Part shown: piece by piece, positions 23,608 to 35,100 of the stretch | How the letters are laid out: every line of letters starts with the position of its first letter | Numbering within the stretch: position 1 is the first letter of the stretch | NCBI RefSeq assembly: GCF_013373865.1 | Contig: NC_050468.1 | Coordinates: 13,227,496 to 13,291,495, forward strand | DNA from: Monomorium pharaonis | Taxonomy: Eukaryota > Arthropoda > Insecta > Hymenoptera > Formicidae | Reading direction: 5' to 3' | DNA: 64,000 nt | Position numbers and translations under genes: made by a program | The notes under the pieces: model-generated | The model's input: only the letters and a program-made list of their open reading frames with translations | Told to the model about the DNA's origin: nothing | Databases searched by the model: none

Positions 23608-25243
23608 CGTGTAGTTTAAATGTGCGGCATCTCAGCCCACCTAATACGATAATCAGACATCGTGGACCCCAGGAACCTTATTCGGACCTCTTCAATCAAG
23701 GCGCGTTTTCTTTCTTTTATCGACCTCTTGGTTTTAAGGCTCGCACACCTGGTAAATTCGTAATTTAAAGTCGGTAAAATTCTCGTTAAGTGAATTCCTT
23801 ACCTCCAATGAGACTACTCAGTATCAATCATAAAAATATCAATCTTAGTATCCGTCTTAAGTTACAATGTAGAGGATATTTCAAAATTTTCAATCGTAAT
23901 TTTTTTTCACAAATGTTCTAATAATTTTATTTCCAGAAAAACATTTTTTTAAAACTTCAAAATTTTTAACGTTTATAAGATTTTTTTAAATTAAACATTA
24001 ATTGTCTCGATCATTGCTATTAACCCTTCTCGATCAAACGCTAAATAATGTTTTGTTGTACAATTTTGTTGCATATACTTTGCTAAATTTTGGTTTATGA
24101 GATTTTAGAAAACGCATATGTGTGTGAAGACATATGTATATGTGCGTGTATGTGTGTAAATCCGAAGTTGAAATTTAAAAACATATATAAAGTGTTATTA
24201 AAATCATACTTCGATAGTTCTCTCAATAGTTTTTTTAATCGTCATATTAGATTCTGTCATTAAAAATTTTTCAATTATGAATTGAAACAAGTTTTAAATC
24301 AACGGTCTCAAAAACATTAATACAAAAATTTTCAAGACATGTTTATTATCATTTTTATTTCGGTATCAATTTTTTTGTAAAAAAATATCAATTAATCTTT
24401 TAATTATAACTTATTACTAATGTAAAATAATTACATATTTATATTATTCATATGTACATTTCACATATGCAAAACATGTTACACAAGCTAATTATGAAAT
24501 ACAGAGATTAAATGAATAGTTCAATTTTCTTTTTTAATTATTTTCTCCAGAAATTCGCGTAGAGATTTTAATGTACTACAATTCTTGGTAGAATTTACAG
24601 GAGACGTACAAAGGCAAAATTGGAATGCGCTTGGTTTGCAACACGTGCAAACTGGCAGCGTGGTGACAATTGCTTCCGGCGCTACCAGCAATCGTTATCG
24701 CGTGCAGTCGAATGATGGACCTTCAATGGCCTTGGTGGTCCAGCAATTGATGAGTAGACTCAAAGACAAAGCTACCGGAAATTTTACGACTGCTATCGCG
24801 CAAAATCACATACAACTGGTCCAGTCTCAAATGGAGGCGCACTATCGTAGTCGCCAGGAAGCGGACAAAATCGCGGTAATTTAAATGGAACTTTAACGTA
24901 AATCGTAAATCTAATTTTAATACGTAATGATCAAATAACTTATAAGAAAAATACATTCGTGATTATACGTAAACGTATTACGTTGCTAAATATAATTATT
25001 TACTTGTCTGTTTTTAAATTAATAATCTATTATTATTTTATGTAAAGTCAAAGTTCTCTTTTCAAAGTGCTAAACATTTGTCCTTCTTTCGCTTTTTTAA
25101 TTCATCTTTTAACTTTGATTTTAATTTGTATGTTATAAAAATATATATCTTTGATAAGCTAAAAATTTCCCTATAAAGTAAACATTTTATACTGATAAGA
25201 ATTAAAAAAATTTTTATTTGCTTTCTCATCTTTACGTACTGTT

Positions 25244-25303
<60 letters not shown>

Positions 25304-27710
25304 TTTTTTACACATACACACTCTCGCGCACAAAAGCTTATACTTTCCCTACTTCCGTAAGATCAATGTTTTTCGCAGTCGTAAAACGCCAATGATGGCA
25401 TTGGCGGTGTTCGATTCATTAACATCGTCGCTGCCATCGATTAATTACCCCCGTTTCTCTTTCCCTTAGCATGCTTTTTTGTTCGCAAATACAGAGTGAA
25501 ATCGGGCTGCTGTCGACCCAGTTGAGAAACATCGAGAGGAGGATGCTGCGCGCCGTAAGGGAGCGGAACACCCGATCTCTGGCTACGACTGGACTGCCGT
25601 TCCTCTTGGAGTCGACCTATCGCGCGATCTCTGCGCTCCTGGATGATCTCGCGATTGCACGAACGGTAAGTAACCGACATCCTAATAGCTAATTCTTTTG
25701 CTTTTAATCCAAACTCGATGTTTTTTGCTCTTTCAATTTTAGCCTTTCAGCATGTTCAACACAAACCGGATCTCGTAAGTCTTATCATAAAACTGCTCGG
25801 AAATATAATAGTTTGAAATAAGGCTTTAATTTTTATTAGACAAAAATTTTTATTTATTTCTACCTATACAGTTAATTGCGTCTGTGGTTCTTATTGTTAA
25901 GAAAGATTAAAGCTATCTTGTAGTATCTTTAAAATTATCTCAGCACTATTGAAGCAATCATTCTTATTGCTTTAAAAACGATAGGAAATTTAGTCTTTAA
26001 TGTATGAAAACTGCAATACATAAAGACTTTTGTTTCTATTGCGTTTATCTCGAAGAATTTCTACACATGATTTCTATGCATTTTCGTCAGGAAACTATAA
26101 TAACAAGTACATTTCTATCCGGCACTGCAACTGAGCTGCGGTCTCAGAATCTGTCTCGATAATGCGCACGAATCGCGTACGCTGTAATTGCCCGCCGTGG
26201 TTGCCCTCGCTTATTCACCCGACGCTGACAGCGACGGCGAGCGGCGACCATAATCTCGGCTGTATAAAACGCGCGAGAGCCACTTGGCGGCCGATCGCGG
26301 CCGATACGGTACGCCACGTTTTATCGCGCGCCGATCTGGAAGCGGCGATGGCAATCGCACCGATGGCGGTTTCGAGAAACCGTATCAACGTGTCCGTGAT
26401 CGTTACCCGATCCCTCTCGTCGCGCTCGAGTGGCTTATTATTTGCGAGATTTATGGCACTGCGGAGAAGGGAATTCGATGTGAGCGCCGATCCACGCGAT
26501 ATATGGGAAAGCCATGTTTAGATAGGTAATAAAAGACAAAGACGCGAGAAGGATCGAGTTCCGTTGCCGTTAAACGATTGGATTAAAAATGGAAAGTGCA
26601 ACCCAGAGAAAAACCAAAAATAATATGCTCTTTACCTGTTCCTGTTACAGAAATACATTAAAGCAAATTAAAAAGTAAGTTAATAAACGAGCACATGTTC
26701 ACGCAATTCATATTTTCTAGAATCACCCTTCCTTCAAAGCTTTTCTAAGAGCTGCACGATCAATTTAAATTTTTACAGTTTTGATTGGATTTGATCTTCA
26801 ACAGTACAGAAAGTACGAACGGTTAATAAAAACTGTGCTCGTGTAAGGAGAAAAAAAAAAGTTTACGGAGCGGAGCGTCTGACCTCGTCAAAATTATACC
26901 GGTTTCGATTCCCGACCCAAATCTCGGGCTCGCATCATCAATCCGGACAGATTGGCGACGTGCAGTCCGTCAGTGCGGCGTGATGTAACGCGGTAATTGG
27001 GCTGTTGCAGGAACGGGAACGCGCCGGCCACGGTCTGCAGTGCGCCGTAAGGTTACTGCTCCTGCTGCTGCGGCTTAACGTGAACGACGATAAGTACGCA
27101 ATGCTCGAAGCCGCGATCGGATTCGAGTCGTCGCAGCTGCGCGACGAGCTTGTAAGTACTATTGAAATGCGCGATCCGTTCTCCCTCGGTAGATAAAACA
27201 CATCCGGTTGCTAGAAGTACAATTCCAATTTAATTAAAAACTCACTTGATTAATACATTGTATATTTAATCAATAATTAACCGATTAAATCTTAGATACA
27301 TTGACTATATATGTTTTACAATAAGATTATATTTCTTCCAAAGAAATGTTCTTCTTGTAGAAAATGTAATTTCAACCATCTGGAAGAATTAGATTGATCA
27401 AATTACCACCAAAAATTGCACTACCGTTGCTGTTTTCTTATACTTCTATTTTTGACAAGCATTTGATCGATCGGTTTCCTAGGACTGGGAAGAGATAGCC
27501 GATGTCTGCCTGAGCACTTTCCTACGTTCCACATCGAGAAAAGCCACGGGTCACCTGGACGCAAAACCTACGCTATTAACCAAAATGACGTCTACCAAAG
27601 AATTTACAAAGTTGAAGAAACGTCTAGTACACGCGGTCGAACGCCTCGATAGCTGTCGAGAAGCCGATTCCGAAAAAGAACAGGTGGAGGCTGGCGATCG
27701 CGCGTCTTAA
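11555..27710 (+). CDS. BBS9: Bardet-Biedl syndrome 9 protein (PTHB1), BBSome subunit
   Basis: Subunit of the octameric BBSome, the coat that carries membrane receptors out of and within cilia; in insects it is expected in ciliated sensory neurons. Twelve exons: 11555-11829, 13333-13421, 17693-17957, 18439-18686, 18916-19046, 21304-21481, 22034-22279, 22517-22759, 24592-24875, 25495-25665, 27011-27151 and 27483-27710. They sum to 2499 nt, 832 residues plus TAA, against about 887 in human. The start MSLFKTKEWW matches the vertebrate start MSLFKARDWW. Residues 1 to about 395 are the N-terminal beta-propeller region (PHTB1_N type), with GSHGGYLRIYNP, FGGVRGRDFLCVQCLDGTLL, GEKNLYCLKDN and YLGSEPSLFIAP. 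Residues about 400-790 are the PHTB1_C part, with the ear/platform strands and helices, including SNRYRVQS and LNVNDDKYAMLEAAIG. A KKRLVHAVERL helix and an acidic tail close the protein. All junctions are in phase; intron 3 needs a GC donor. No disabling change is seen. Confidence 0.96.
11830..13332 (+). other. BBS9 intron 1
   Basis: AT-rich intron. Apart from the pyrimidine-rich minisatellite at 12561-12699 and an (AT)n tract at 13171-13204, nothing is recognised. Confidence 0.7.
12561..12699 (+). repeat. 10-bp TCTCCCGGTC minisatellite (copy 1)
   Basis: About 14 units of TCTCCCGGTC / TCTCCCCGTC. The same unit occurs at 47229-47377, where it forms the core of a Helentron-like repeat, so this array is probably the surviving core of another copy of that element. 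Confidence 0.85.
13333..13421 (+). CDS. BBS9: BBS9 exon 2
   Basis: Acceptor TTGTTTCAG ending at 13332 and donor GTTTGT at 13422. It encodes GSQDTQLAILTSKKLIIYSI and SQGSAEHG, matching the human block around LHLAVLHSRKLCVYSVSG. Confidence 0.93.
13422..17692 (+). other. BBS9 intron 2 (4.3 kb)
   Basis: The largest BBS9 intron. Mostly AT-rich, with CpG-rich islands at 14150-14290, 14680-14950, 15950-16340 and 16950-17110. Open frames in these islands show no domain. A (CT)n array lies at 16719-16777. The last island has a TATATAGG motif on the minus strand (see findings). Confidence 0.6.
16719..16777 (+). repeat. (CT)n microsatellite
   Basis: Almost perfect CT dinucleotide array in BBS9 intron 2. 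Confidence 0.95.
17693..17957 (+). CDS. BBS9: BBS9 exon 3 (ends at a GC donor)
   Basis: Acceptor CCTTTGCAG ending at 17692. It encodes residues about 122-209, including EHLLQRFPASLTTGPFGGVR and ILECYR. Using the nearby GT at 17962 would shift the next exon into an early stop, while the GC at 17958 (ACAG|GCAGGT) keeps the frame and gives ECYR-YKSMAE, aligned without gaps to human ESYK-YQVLAF. Confidence 0.88.
17958..18438 (+). other. BBS9 intron 3, GC-AG type
   Basis: Begins GCAGGT and ends TTTTTCACGCAG. The GC donor is needed to hold the reading frame between exons 3 and 4. No other content is recognised. Confidence 0.8.
18439..18686 (+). CDS. BBS9: BBS9 exon 4
   Basis: Acceptor TTTTTCACGCAG ending at 18438 and donor GTAATT at 18687. 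It encodes DWSYNIGEAVLDID and ILILGEKNLYCLKDN, the counterpart of human DWTLNIGEQALDI and VLGERNFFCLKDNG. Confidence 0.93.
18916..19046 (+). CDS. BBS9: BBS9 exon 5
   Basis: Acceptor GATGCTCGTAG ending at 18915 and donor GTAATC at 19047. It encodes MVLVIADTNTLMIYEGTTLK and WSAQLPFTPVAVTRAHFQ, the end of the propeller, matching human HIYQDVTLKWATQLPHIPVAV. Ends in phase 0. Confidence 0.93.
19047..21303 (+). other. BBS9 intron 5 (2.3 kb)
   Basis: Mixed composition, with a CpG-containing island about 20400-20720 where frames are open on both strands (20275-20559 minus, 20412-20693 plus). Neither has recognisable motifs and neither fits the BBS9 phase. No nested gene is called. Confidence 0.5.
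21304..21481 (+). CDS. BBS9: BBS9 exon 6
   Basis: Acceptor CTTTTTTTAG ending at 21303 and donor GTACGA at 21482. It encodes HLDGTIVVLSEEGQLEACYL, GSEPSLFIAPPL and the ELMELRKLAKRN helix that links the propeller to the C-terminal half. Confidence 0.93.
22034..22279 (+). CDS. BBS9: BBS9 exon 7
   Basis: Acceptor AATTATAAG ending at 22033 and donor GTAAGC at 22280. It encodes residues about 396-477, the start of the beta-sandwich part (DAELIITVTVSADLEPSP, then VCVDVSKPFV). A very acidic linker (NQDDSKDDSEGRN) sits where human BBS9 has a shorter, less acidic stretch. Confidence 0.9.
22517..22759 (+). CDS. BBS9: BBS9 exon 8
   Basis: Acceptor AACGCGAAG ending at 22516 and donor GTAAAT at 22760. 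It encodes CDRQILRTMIYATTDLPAMS, LQKMAQLPLKMMLRACPPEN and the conserved end VAFSQLFP, the counterpart of human VSLLSLFPG. Confidence 0.92.
22760..24591 (+). other. BBS9 intron 8 (1.8 kb)
   Basis: Contains a 90 bp (CT)n array at 23515-23604 and otherwise AT-rich DNA. The open frame that runs past the exon 8 donor is read-through, not coding. Confidence 0.6.
23515..23604 (+). repeat. (CT)n microsatellite, 90 bp
   Basis: Uninterrupted CT dinucleotide array in BBS9 intron 8. Confidence 0.97.
24592..24875 (+). CDS. BBS9: BBS9 exon 9
   Basis: Donor GTAATT at 24876. Two in-frame acceptors are possible: CTTGGTAG (exon from 24592) or TTTACAG (exon from 24601). The first gives LFPEFTGDVQRQNWNALGL, which aligns without a gap to human LFPGFASQSDDDQVNVMGF; the second is the stronger splice consensus but drops three residues. 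Contains TSNRYRVQSNDG, the human TSQRYRIQSEQ block. Confidence 0.88.
25246..25299 (+). repeat. (CT)n microsatellite, 54 bp
   Basis: Perfect CT array in BBS9 intron 9, about 195 bp before the exon 10 acceptor. Confidence 0.95.
25495..25665 (+). CDS. BBS9: BBS9 exon 10
   Basis: Acceptor GCAAATACAG ending at 25494 and donor GTAAGT at 25666. 57 whole codons: an arginine-rich helix (LRNIERRMLRAVRERN) followed by LESTYRAISALLDDLAIART, matching human LLDGTYKQVIALADAVEE. Confidence 0.92.
25666..27010 (+). other. BBS9 intron 10 with CpG island
   Basis: Island of high GC and CpG about 26160-26520, where two plus-strand frames are open (119 and 81 codons). Neither shows a known domain nor fits between exons 10 and 11, which join directly in phase 0. 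It may be an intronic enhancer. Confidence 0.45.
27011..27151 (+). CDS. BBS9: BBS9 exon 11
   Basis: Acceptor GGGCTGTTGCAG ending at 27010 and donor GTAAGT at 27152. 47 whole codons encode CAVRLLLLLLRLNVNDDKYA and MLEAAIGF, the human LVILLIALWQKLSADQVAILEAAF helix pair. Confidence 0.92.
27483..27710 (+). CDS. BBS9: BBS9 exon 12 (C-terminus)
   Basis: Acceptor GGTTTCCTAG ending at 27482; TAA at 27708-27710. It encodes DWEEIADVCLSTFLRSTSRK (human GWEETVDAAISHLLKTCLSK), then EFTKLKKRLVHAVERLDS and a charged tail. It is shorter than the human tail, which runs about 50 residues further. Confidence 0.92.
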   Translation, partial: DWEEIADVCLSTFLRSTSRKATGHLDAKPTLLTKMTSTKEFTKLKKRLVHAVERLDSCREADSEKEQVEAGDRAS

Positions 27711-30700
27711 AAATCGCCGCGTTATTCAACATGGACAATTTTTATCTCTGCAAATTTCCTCCTTCAAAACCCAAATTATAGCAAACGCGTATAAGGTAAA
27801 AAAAAAAAATAATTAAAGTGTGAAATTAAAATTTTTTTATCGGAGTTCAACCGAGATAGGCGATAAAAAACTTATATTCCCTGTACTCTCTTTACTTCGT
27901 TTTGTCGCGAAAATTTCTTAACGTAACAAAAAGAGAGAGAGAATATTACACGCAAAAAACAGTTATCCAGACTCGGTCAGGTGTATTTCCGCGATTCGTC
28001 AACGTAATTGATCGCTCCGGCATCTTTAATGAGATCTCCGGGAGTATGTATTGTCGTATACGTATATTGGGTGTATCTTGGCGCCGTTTGCGTGTGCATA
28101 CCACTGATAAGCTTACGCAGGTGCAATACAACGCGTATTATGCACGGACACGCCATATCGGACAGGCGCGCAATGTTTACGTAAGTGCGTCTAACACGCG
28201 CCGGCGCTGCGGCGATAATTTTATTCCGTCGCCTGCGGCATATTATTGAAATAGGCGAAGTCGAACGGCGTAACGTATAGTTTGAATGATTCACTAGCTG
28301 GCGCCACGATTCCGCTTTTTCGAGCGGCTAATTAATGGGAAGAATGTACGAGACGGGTGGGTATGTGTTTAACTCGCCGGGACCAATAATAACCGCGTGC
28401 TTTGTTCGCGATAATTTTCCTACGAGAGCGTTCTCTGTGTAATATTATGCAAAGTGCTCGCCTCGCGCAGAATGGAAAGGATCGTAAGAATTTTTCAGAT
28501 CCCGGGCTACGCGCACACTGCGTACGCTGTGTCCGATACTCGTCGCGACAATTAAAGAGACACGCAACGTTATGCCGTACGGTTACGGCGGTTTGTCGCG
28601 AACAGAATGCTTCTGTTGTTACTCTTCCATTGTCAGAGATTGTAACTCTATCTCAGCATGTTAAATCAATAAACAATATCCGAGACATATCCCTGTGATT
28701 GTAGCAAATTATACTGTTTAATGGAACGTTGACTAATTTGTCTATTACAACGTACGTTTAAAATACAATCTGCACCTATTAAAGGGAAGTGATGTCGTAC
28801 ACATTTTAGCTCAAAATATTTCTATATTATAAAAAGAACTTAATTAGTAATGTAATAAATTGTTTTCTATAACGATTTGCTTTCTTTCGAGCAGTTGCAT
28901 AATTCTTCGCACGTAGAACTAGGGCGTTTTCTCAACGATTGAGAAAATCTATTGAGAGACGATGTTATACTTTCCTTCCGATCCAATTATATTCATAATT
29001 TTTGCTACACATTCACGCATACGTTTTTTCGATTTAAAGATAATTACAGAGGAAAAGATGGTATTATGACATCTATAGGACATCTGGCCACTCGTATATC
29101 TCTGTCATTAAATGAAGAATTCTGAGTGATTAGTTAAGGAATCATTTGTTTAGTACCTCAGTTATGCAGTGGCGCTAATATGACAATATACAACTGACAC
29201 ATTTATTATGAAGCATTTTTATCTTTAAACATTTTAAATTTCAAGGAATTTTATTTCAATCTTTAAAAAAAGATTAACGTTAAATTACATAACTTTCTCA
29301 TTCTTTTTATACTTGAGCATAATAATTATACAAATATTTGTACATTTAAGTGTTTCTGTTATTTAACATTTTATTCAGCTATACATATTTCGAGTTATAC
29401 AAAGTTAAACAATAGCATTTTGCTAATGTAGTCAGCTTTAGCTTGCTGATGTCTCTATAGGCTTAACAGCTTCTTTTTCAAAATTTTTATATCAAAATAA
29501 TTATTTGAAAGGTTAATTGTATTCTATTGTTAATCTATCATTTATATTACATGTATTACAGATTTTTAATACTGCGGTTTATATATTGACGAAAGATTAT
29601 GTGTATATATACATATATATGCATATATTTTGCAATACTTTCTTTTTAGTTCGACTAAATATATAATTTTCTATAACAAAACACTATCTTTTTAAAAACA
29701 AAACTAATTTTTTAAGTCCATTTTAGTAGAGAGGCCACATTGTTATTATTTATCACCTGTTCTTGTTTAATCCATTATGCACAATAATTTAATCCATTAT
29801 TTATAAATGACATTTTACACATAGATATTCTATAAATCTAGAATTGATTAAACGACATATTGGCAAATGCAAATGTGTGTATGTCAAAAGAATTAAAAAG
29901 AATTAATTATTAATAAATTGGAAACAGTTAATTAGGCTCCAATAATTCAAATAATGTGTTGAGGAAAAGATTGCCAAAAATTAATTATTAATAAAATTAT
30001 TGTACAAAATGTAAATAAGAACCTCAATATACCACAATAATATCTCTATCTCCTCTTTCCCAATTATTTTTGTTTTACATAAATTTTAATAAAAATTAAT
30101 GGGCTTTCGAGGTCGTTTAATATAATACTTTCATCGTTAGGCACGCGTGCATTGTGGCGATTCACACGACGCGAAAGAAACCTTTCTCGTGCGCACGCAG
30201 ATGCGTGCTCCGTTCCGTATGCGGCTTCCCACGAGCGTGGAGAAACAAATAATCGAGGCCCGAGCAACCTTTGCCGAAGTGCTCGGCAAATATTTAGACG
30301 GCAGCACTTTTCCGCTGCGGCCACTGATGTAACAGATTGAAATATTTGTGGCCGCAACTTTGCAGTTCAGATAAACGTCTCTCGCGGCTAACATTGGTGA
30401 ATAACCGTGAATACCAAGGCGTAAACAATGCAACAATGATGTCGTAATGATGTAAGCTTTTACAAGCACGATGTTTAATTATACTGGCGTACAGTCAATA
30501 CAAATCGAGCGCAAAATTTTCCAGAACTGTAGACTTTATTTTACTTTAGGTTTAATAATGGATTTTTCCGTAAAATTATAAAGTGAAGTAAAACATTATT
30601 ATTTATTATAGCTTTTTATATTTAACATTAAATCTTAATAATTATAATTGGAATTAGTAACATTTACTCATAATATCTGCTCGTAATTTTTTATAAAGCA

Positions 30701-33700
30701 AAATCAAGATTTTCTTTTTAAAAAAAGAAAAAATAGCAAAAAAGATTTAAGGCTGCAGTGTCACTGAAAGACCATAAACACATGGCTAAATATATAAAAT
30801 CTTACACGAATGTGTCACGTCCATACGTGACTTTTTTCAATAAGTAACAATTTTGTTAATTATTTAAAATATTTATTTTAGTCAAAATAACTTAAAAGAT
30901 TTTGATAGTTCGCGTTACTTCTCTATTTAGTTATTGTCGAAAAATGGATGCCAAATGACGCTAATAACGGACAAAATCTCTTGCATTAAAGTTTATTAAA
31001 AATAAAATATTCAGTGTAAATAATGTTTAGCAAAATAATTATGAAATCTTCAATTACAATTTTGACAGATATTTTACAAAATTTTCCAGATTTTTTAAAT
31101 AATTTAAAATAGGAAAAATAGTGCGTCAATCGTAATTCAATCTACAAATTTACGTATGGACTAAGAACACTTGAAGGGTTAAATAACAATTACTATGGTA
31201 CCCGATTTTCAATTAACACTTAGATGATTTAATTAAAAAAAATATTTAAATTACAAACAGTTTATCATAAAAATATAAATTATCCTAAAATAATACATAA
31301 AATAAGATTGATATGTAAATGATACAAATAAGAGAAAAATGAATCTTATTCGATCAAAGCAGATCTTAATGCTGATAATTTCAATTTAGGACTGCGTTTC
31401 AAGATCAATAACTATTCGACACATAGTTTACAAAACTGAAAATGTATTTAAAATTAACAAAGAAAATATTTGTAAGCACTAAGTCTGCTTTAATAACGAA
31501 TAAGACTTATTTCTTTTTTATTTACGTTATTTTAAAATACTCTATTATTTTTTAAATATTCTTCTTGAGTACAGAGTTTTTTTAACAAACTTTAATTTAG
31601 GCATCGCCTTTGTAATTTTTCCAGAAATCCCGGAAAAGAAAACGACCACATGAATTTAGGTTCATATATACCAGTTATTTTGCGCAGTAACGCAAAAAGA
31701 TATGTAGACAAAAAAGGATGCCATTTTCAATATCAATATTCCAGTATCTCAAGCGAAACGATCGATCAATCGATCGCCCGAGGCACGCTATAGACTCGGG
31801 GGGAAAAAACACAATAAATTGATAAATAATATGCGGATAATAAAATATGCGGAAATAAATCGACGACATCTCCGAAGGTGTGGAAAGAAAATTACAGGCT
31901 GTGTAGTATTATATCATTTTATCGTTGCTTTGCCGGAGGAAATTCAGAAAAAAAACCCTAATGGCTATTTCTTATCTGACCGTCGACACTGTCATCGTCA
32001 TTATCATCACTTTGGGAAAGAAGAGAAAAGTTTATCGAGAAGGGTCCGATGTATCATATTGTCACGTTTTCATTTTGCTAAGCGGTGGCATAAATGATGT
32101 ATTGTTACATTGTTACATTGTTTATTATTATCTGCTTAATAAAAGACGCTGTAAATCTTTCAACTATAATTGATTATGTACGAGAGCAATCGATTGCGAA
32201 TGCAAAGAGGTGAAATCGGTAAACTATATCAATATTTAAATAGAAACATTTTGGAAGAAATTTATCTTTCATCTGCAATTATATTTTTACTCCCTCCATC
32301 TGTAATCTGATCTTTTATGTTCAACCCAAGCCTTTTTATTATTACAAGTATTTAGAAAATTAAAGAAAAATTTATTTTTCAGTATCTCTATTATTACATT
32401 ATCAAATAGTTTTTTAATTTTAATGATAAAATCTTTATTCAAAAATGAAAAAAGTTGCAAAGATTTGAAAGAAATTTTGCTTGTATTGAAAAATACTAAT
32501 ATTACAGATGTAGAATTAACAAATTATTTTTACATATAAAATAATAAATAAATAATAAATTTAATAAATGTTTTATAAACTTTGTATATAATTTTTCTTC
32601 TTTTTAAAAATTAATTTAAAAACAATATTTCTACTGCAAAAAAGTACTATCTTTTTCACTGTTTAATATTAGATTATAAATAATTCTAAATTAAATAAAA
32701 CTTTTGTTAAAGTTTCGAAAATAAAATCAAACAACAGAAATACAATTTTGCTAGTTAAATGTATGATTCTGGAATACTCAAATTACTACAAGCAGTGAAG
32801 AAATAGTTTAGATAAATTATTCGAAGAATTCAAATTTAAGGGAAAAGTTAAAACTTTTCCCTTCTCTCAGTATTTAAAAGAAATTTTGGACACTTCAATT
32901 GACAACTACCTGATTTCTTTTAAAAGAAGTTTTAAAAAGGATTTTATTATTGAAAACAGAATTCGATGTCGCATCGTCCTTTGCATTATGCCGCGCAACT
33001 AATAGGCCGAGAGGTCTAAAGTGACCAACTCGCTTATATCTTTCTATTGCCATCTATTGAAAAAGCCACTTGACTTCCCGCTGACTTGTTTAAACGCGGC
33101 ATGGCTCGCACAAACTCTGCGGTAGAGAAACACGTAAAAGAATGTTGTGGGCAAGTTAGAAGGTCTCGATAAACGAGACAAATGGAGGAGCGAGAGTCTA
33201 AAGAAAATCTACCTGAGAGGAAGTGCTGAAGAAGATTTCGCGTGTTACGTGTTTGTCACTCGACGCTAGAGATGCAAATGATCTTTCCTCTAACCCATCG
33301 CTTCCGACAGTCGGCACTTATTCCTCGAAAGCTTTACCAAAGACTGTTACACTCACATTATAATGAATAACATCAAGAAACATAAGAATGTGCTGGATAT
33401 GAAAGAAAGGCGCTCATTTATTTCTGTTTATTAAAAAATATCAAGTTTTACAAGAATTGAGAAAATAACTTGTATATATTATACATATTATATTTAAAAG
33501 CAAATTCGAAAATTATAAATATATCGCAGATAAAAGATTAAAAGATATTAAAAGAACTACAAGAACTGTTATATATTGTATGAAACTGTATGAAACTGAA
33601 AACTGTGAAAAATGAAAATTATACGAAACTTTTAACTTTATCCTCTTTAAGGAATATTCAACTTAAGAGTGCATTATTATTAAACGATATATAAGATATA

Positions 33701-34500
33701 AAAATATAATCTCTGCAGATTAGTTCGAATTATCTGGAATGCTTACTTCGATGGATTCTTGTTCAACGGAGAGTGAGTCATCCTCTGTTCAAACACAACT
33801 CGAGAATAGTTCAAGAACGTATTACTCCAACAGCAAAAAGACTGAGAAAGTAATACAAGTATATATCCGTATATTTATTTTTATAAATATAGATTAACTT
33901 TAATTTCGATTCAACTTTTCTTAAATTAAAAAGAAAATAAAGGTAAATTAAAAATAAAGTTAAAATTATCCAGTTTATTATAAAATAAAACTTATTAAAA
34001 CAACAAATTTTTGTTATTAGCTATCTGCATTTTTATTTATTTCACATCTTTTTTTATTCAGTCCTTCTGGATCATAAGATTTCATCGAATTTTTACCAAA
34101 TCTTTATTTGCACACGTCTTTCGAATTTATATGTATAAATTTGTATACATGAAATCTAGAATCCGAAAGGTACGCGCATATTACGTATTCGTCAATTGAC
34201 ACGTAATAATTACAGTCGCAACTAGGGCGGAAAAACTCGAAGCAATACCTGAATGAAAAAAAGAACAGTATGATAATATACGATTAACTTTCTTCTGATA
34301 CATTTTATATATAACTCACTCTCTGCTTAAATTATAGAGAATTAATAATCCTTCAAGGAGAATGATCGTGGCAGGAAGCAATTTTTCTTGTAATTTTCTG
34401 CTGCAACAAAAACATGCGGTTTCTCATAACATCGCTGTTTAAAATGAAACTTTTCAATTTCCGACGCGCAATAATAAGGCATTACTACGATTCAACGCTC
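27711..34500. other. Gene-poor spacer downstream of BBS9
   Basis: The first few hundred bases should be the BBS9 3' UTR. Islands with raised GC lie at 27980-28600 and 30130-30430; their open frames (for example 27902-28249 plus, 30064-30357 minus) are unrecognised and overlap open frames on the other strand, which is what CpG-rich non-coding DNA often gives. The rest is AT-rich with nothing recognisable, apart from a weak inverted-repeat candidate at 30750-31187. Confidence 0.4.
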
Positions 34501-34539
34501 TCTAGCAGGTCTAAGTAGCGCAATTTAAGAGGACCCCGG

Positions 34540-35100
34540 TAAATAAAGGATTTTTGTGAATGAGCAAAAAGGCGCGTCGCGCGGCTGCGACGGTTCGCCT
34601 ATCGGGATCTTTAAACGCCATTAAATTCCGAACGAGAGCATGCGAGCGGAGCGAACGGCCCTTCCATCTTCTTTCGGTCACCCCGGCGTATTACGTGGAA
34701 ACTCGCCTGCGGCTCTGCGCGATCGACCTTCCCGGAAGAAGACTCCTAGCGGAGATCCGACAGACAGGATGGCTTCCTGCGATCATGCCGCGCGGCATGA
34801 AAACGGTGCGCGGTCCAAGCGAGGAGGAGGTCCGAGCCGCGCGATTATGGATAGGATTCCTTTGTGCCCCCGACATGCGTCTGCAATATGCGCTCCGCCG
34901 GCCGAGATCCAGATAGGTGGCTTTTTAAATGCGCGCGCTCGTGCGCACGTATGCAGAAAAACTGGTCCCGAGTGAAGATGCATATTGTATGGGCCGCGTA
35001 GAAGCGGAATCGAATACGCGCGGCGATCGACCACAAGTGAAACGGCCTATCGGGAAGTTAATTGGTACACCGGGCGGAAAAACGAGGCTGCACTGAGATA
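34540..35100. other. CpG-rich island, no gene recognised
   Basis: Sharp GC and CpG rise. Open frames exist on both strands (34560-34916 plus, 118 codons; 34783-35034 minus, 83 codons), none with a domain, start context or splice partners. Best read as regulatory or structural DNA; a fast-evolving short gene cannot be excluded. Confidence 0.35.

Noticed and set aside
24541..24600. CTCCAG at 24550 as the acceptor of BBS9 exon 9
   Set aside because: Although it is the best pyrimidine-rich acceptor, the frame from there reaches TAG at 24589-24591, so it cannot code for the aligned protein.
25218..25469. 83-codon frame upstream of BBS9 exon 10
   Set aside because: Built on the (CT)n array and lies in intron 9; exons 9 and 10 join directly in phase 0.
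34560..34975. 118- and 111-codon frames in a CpG-rich island
   Set aside because: Overlapping frames on both strands, no start or splice evidence and no recognisable motif; not enough to call a gene.
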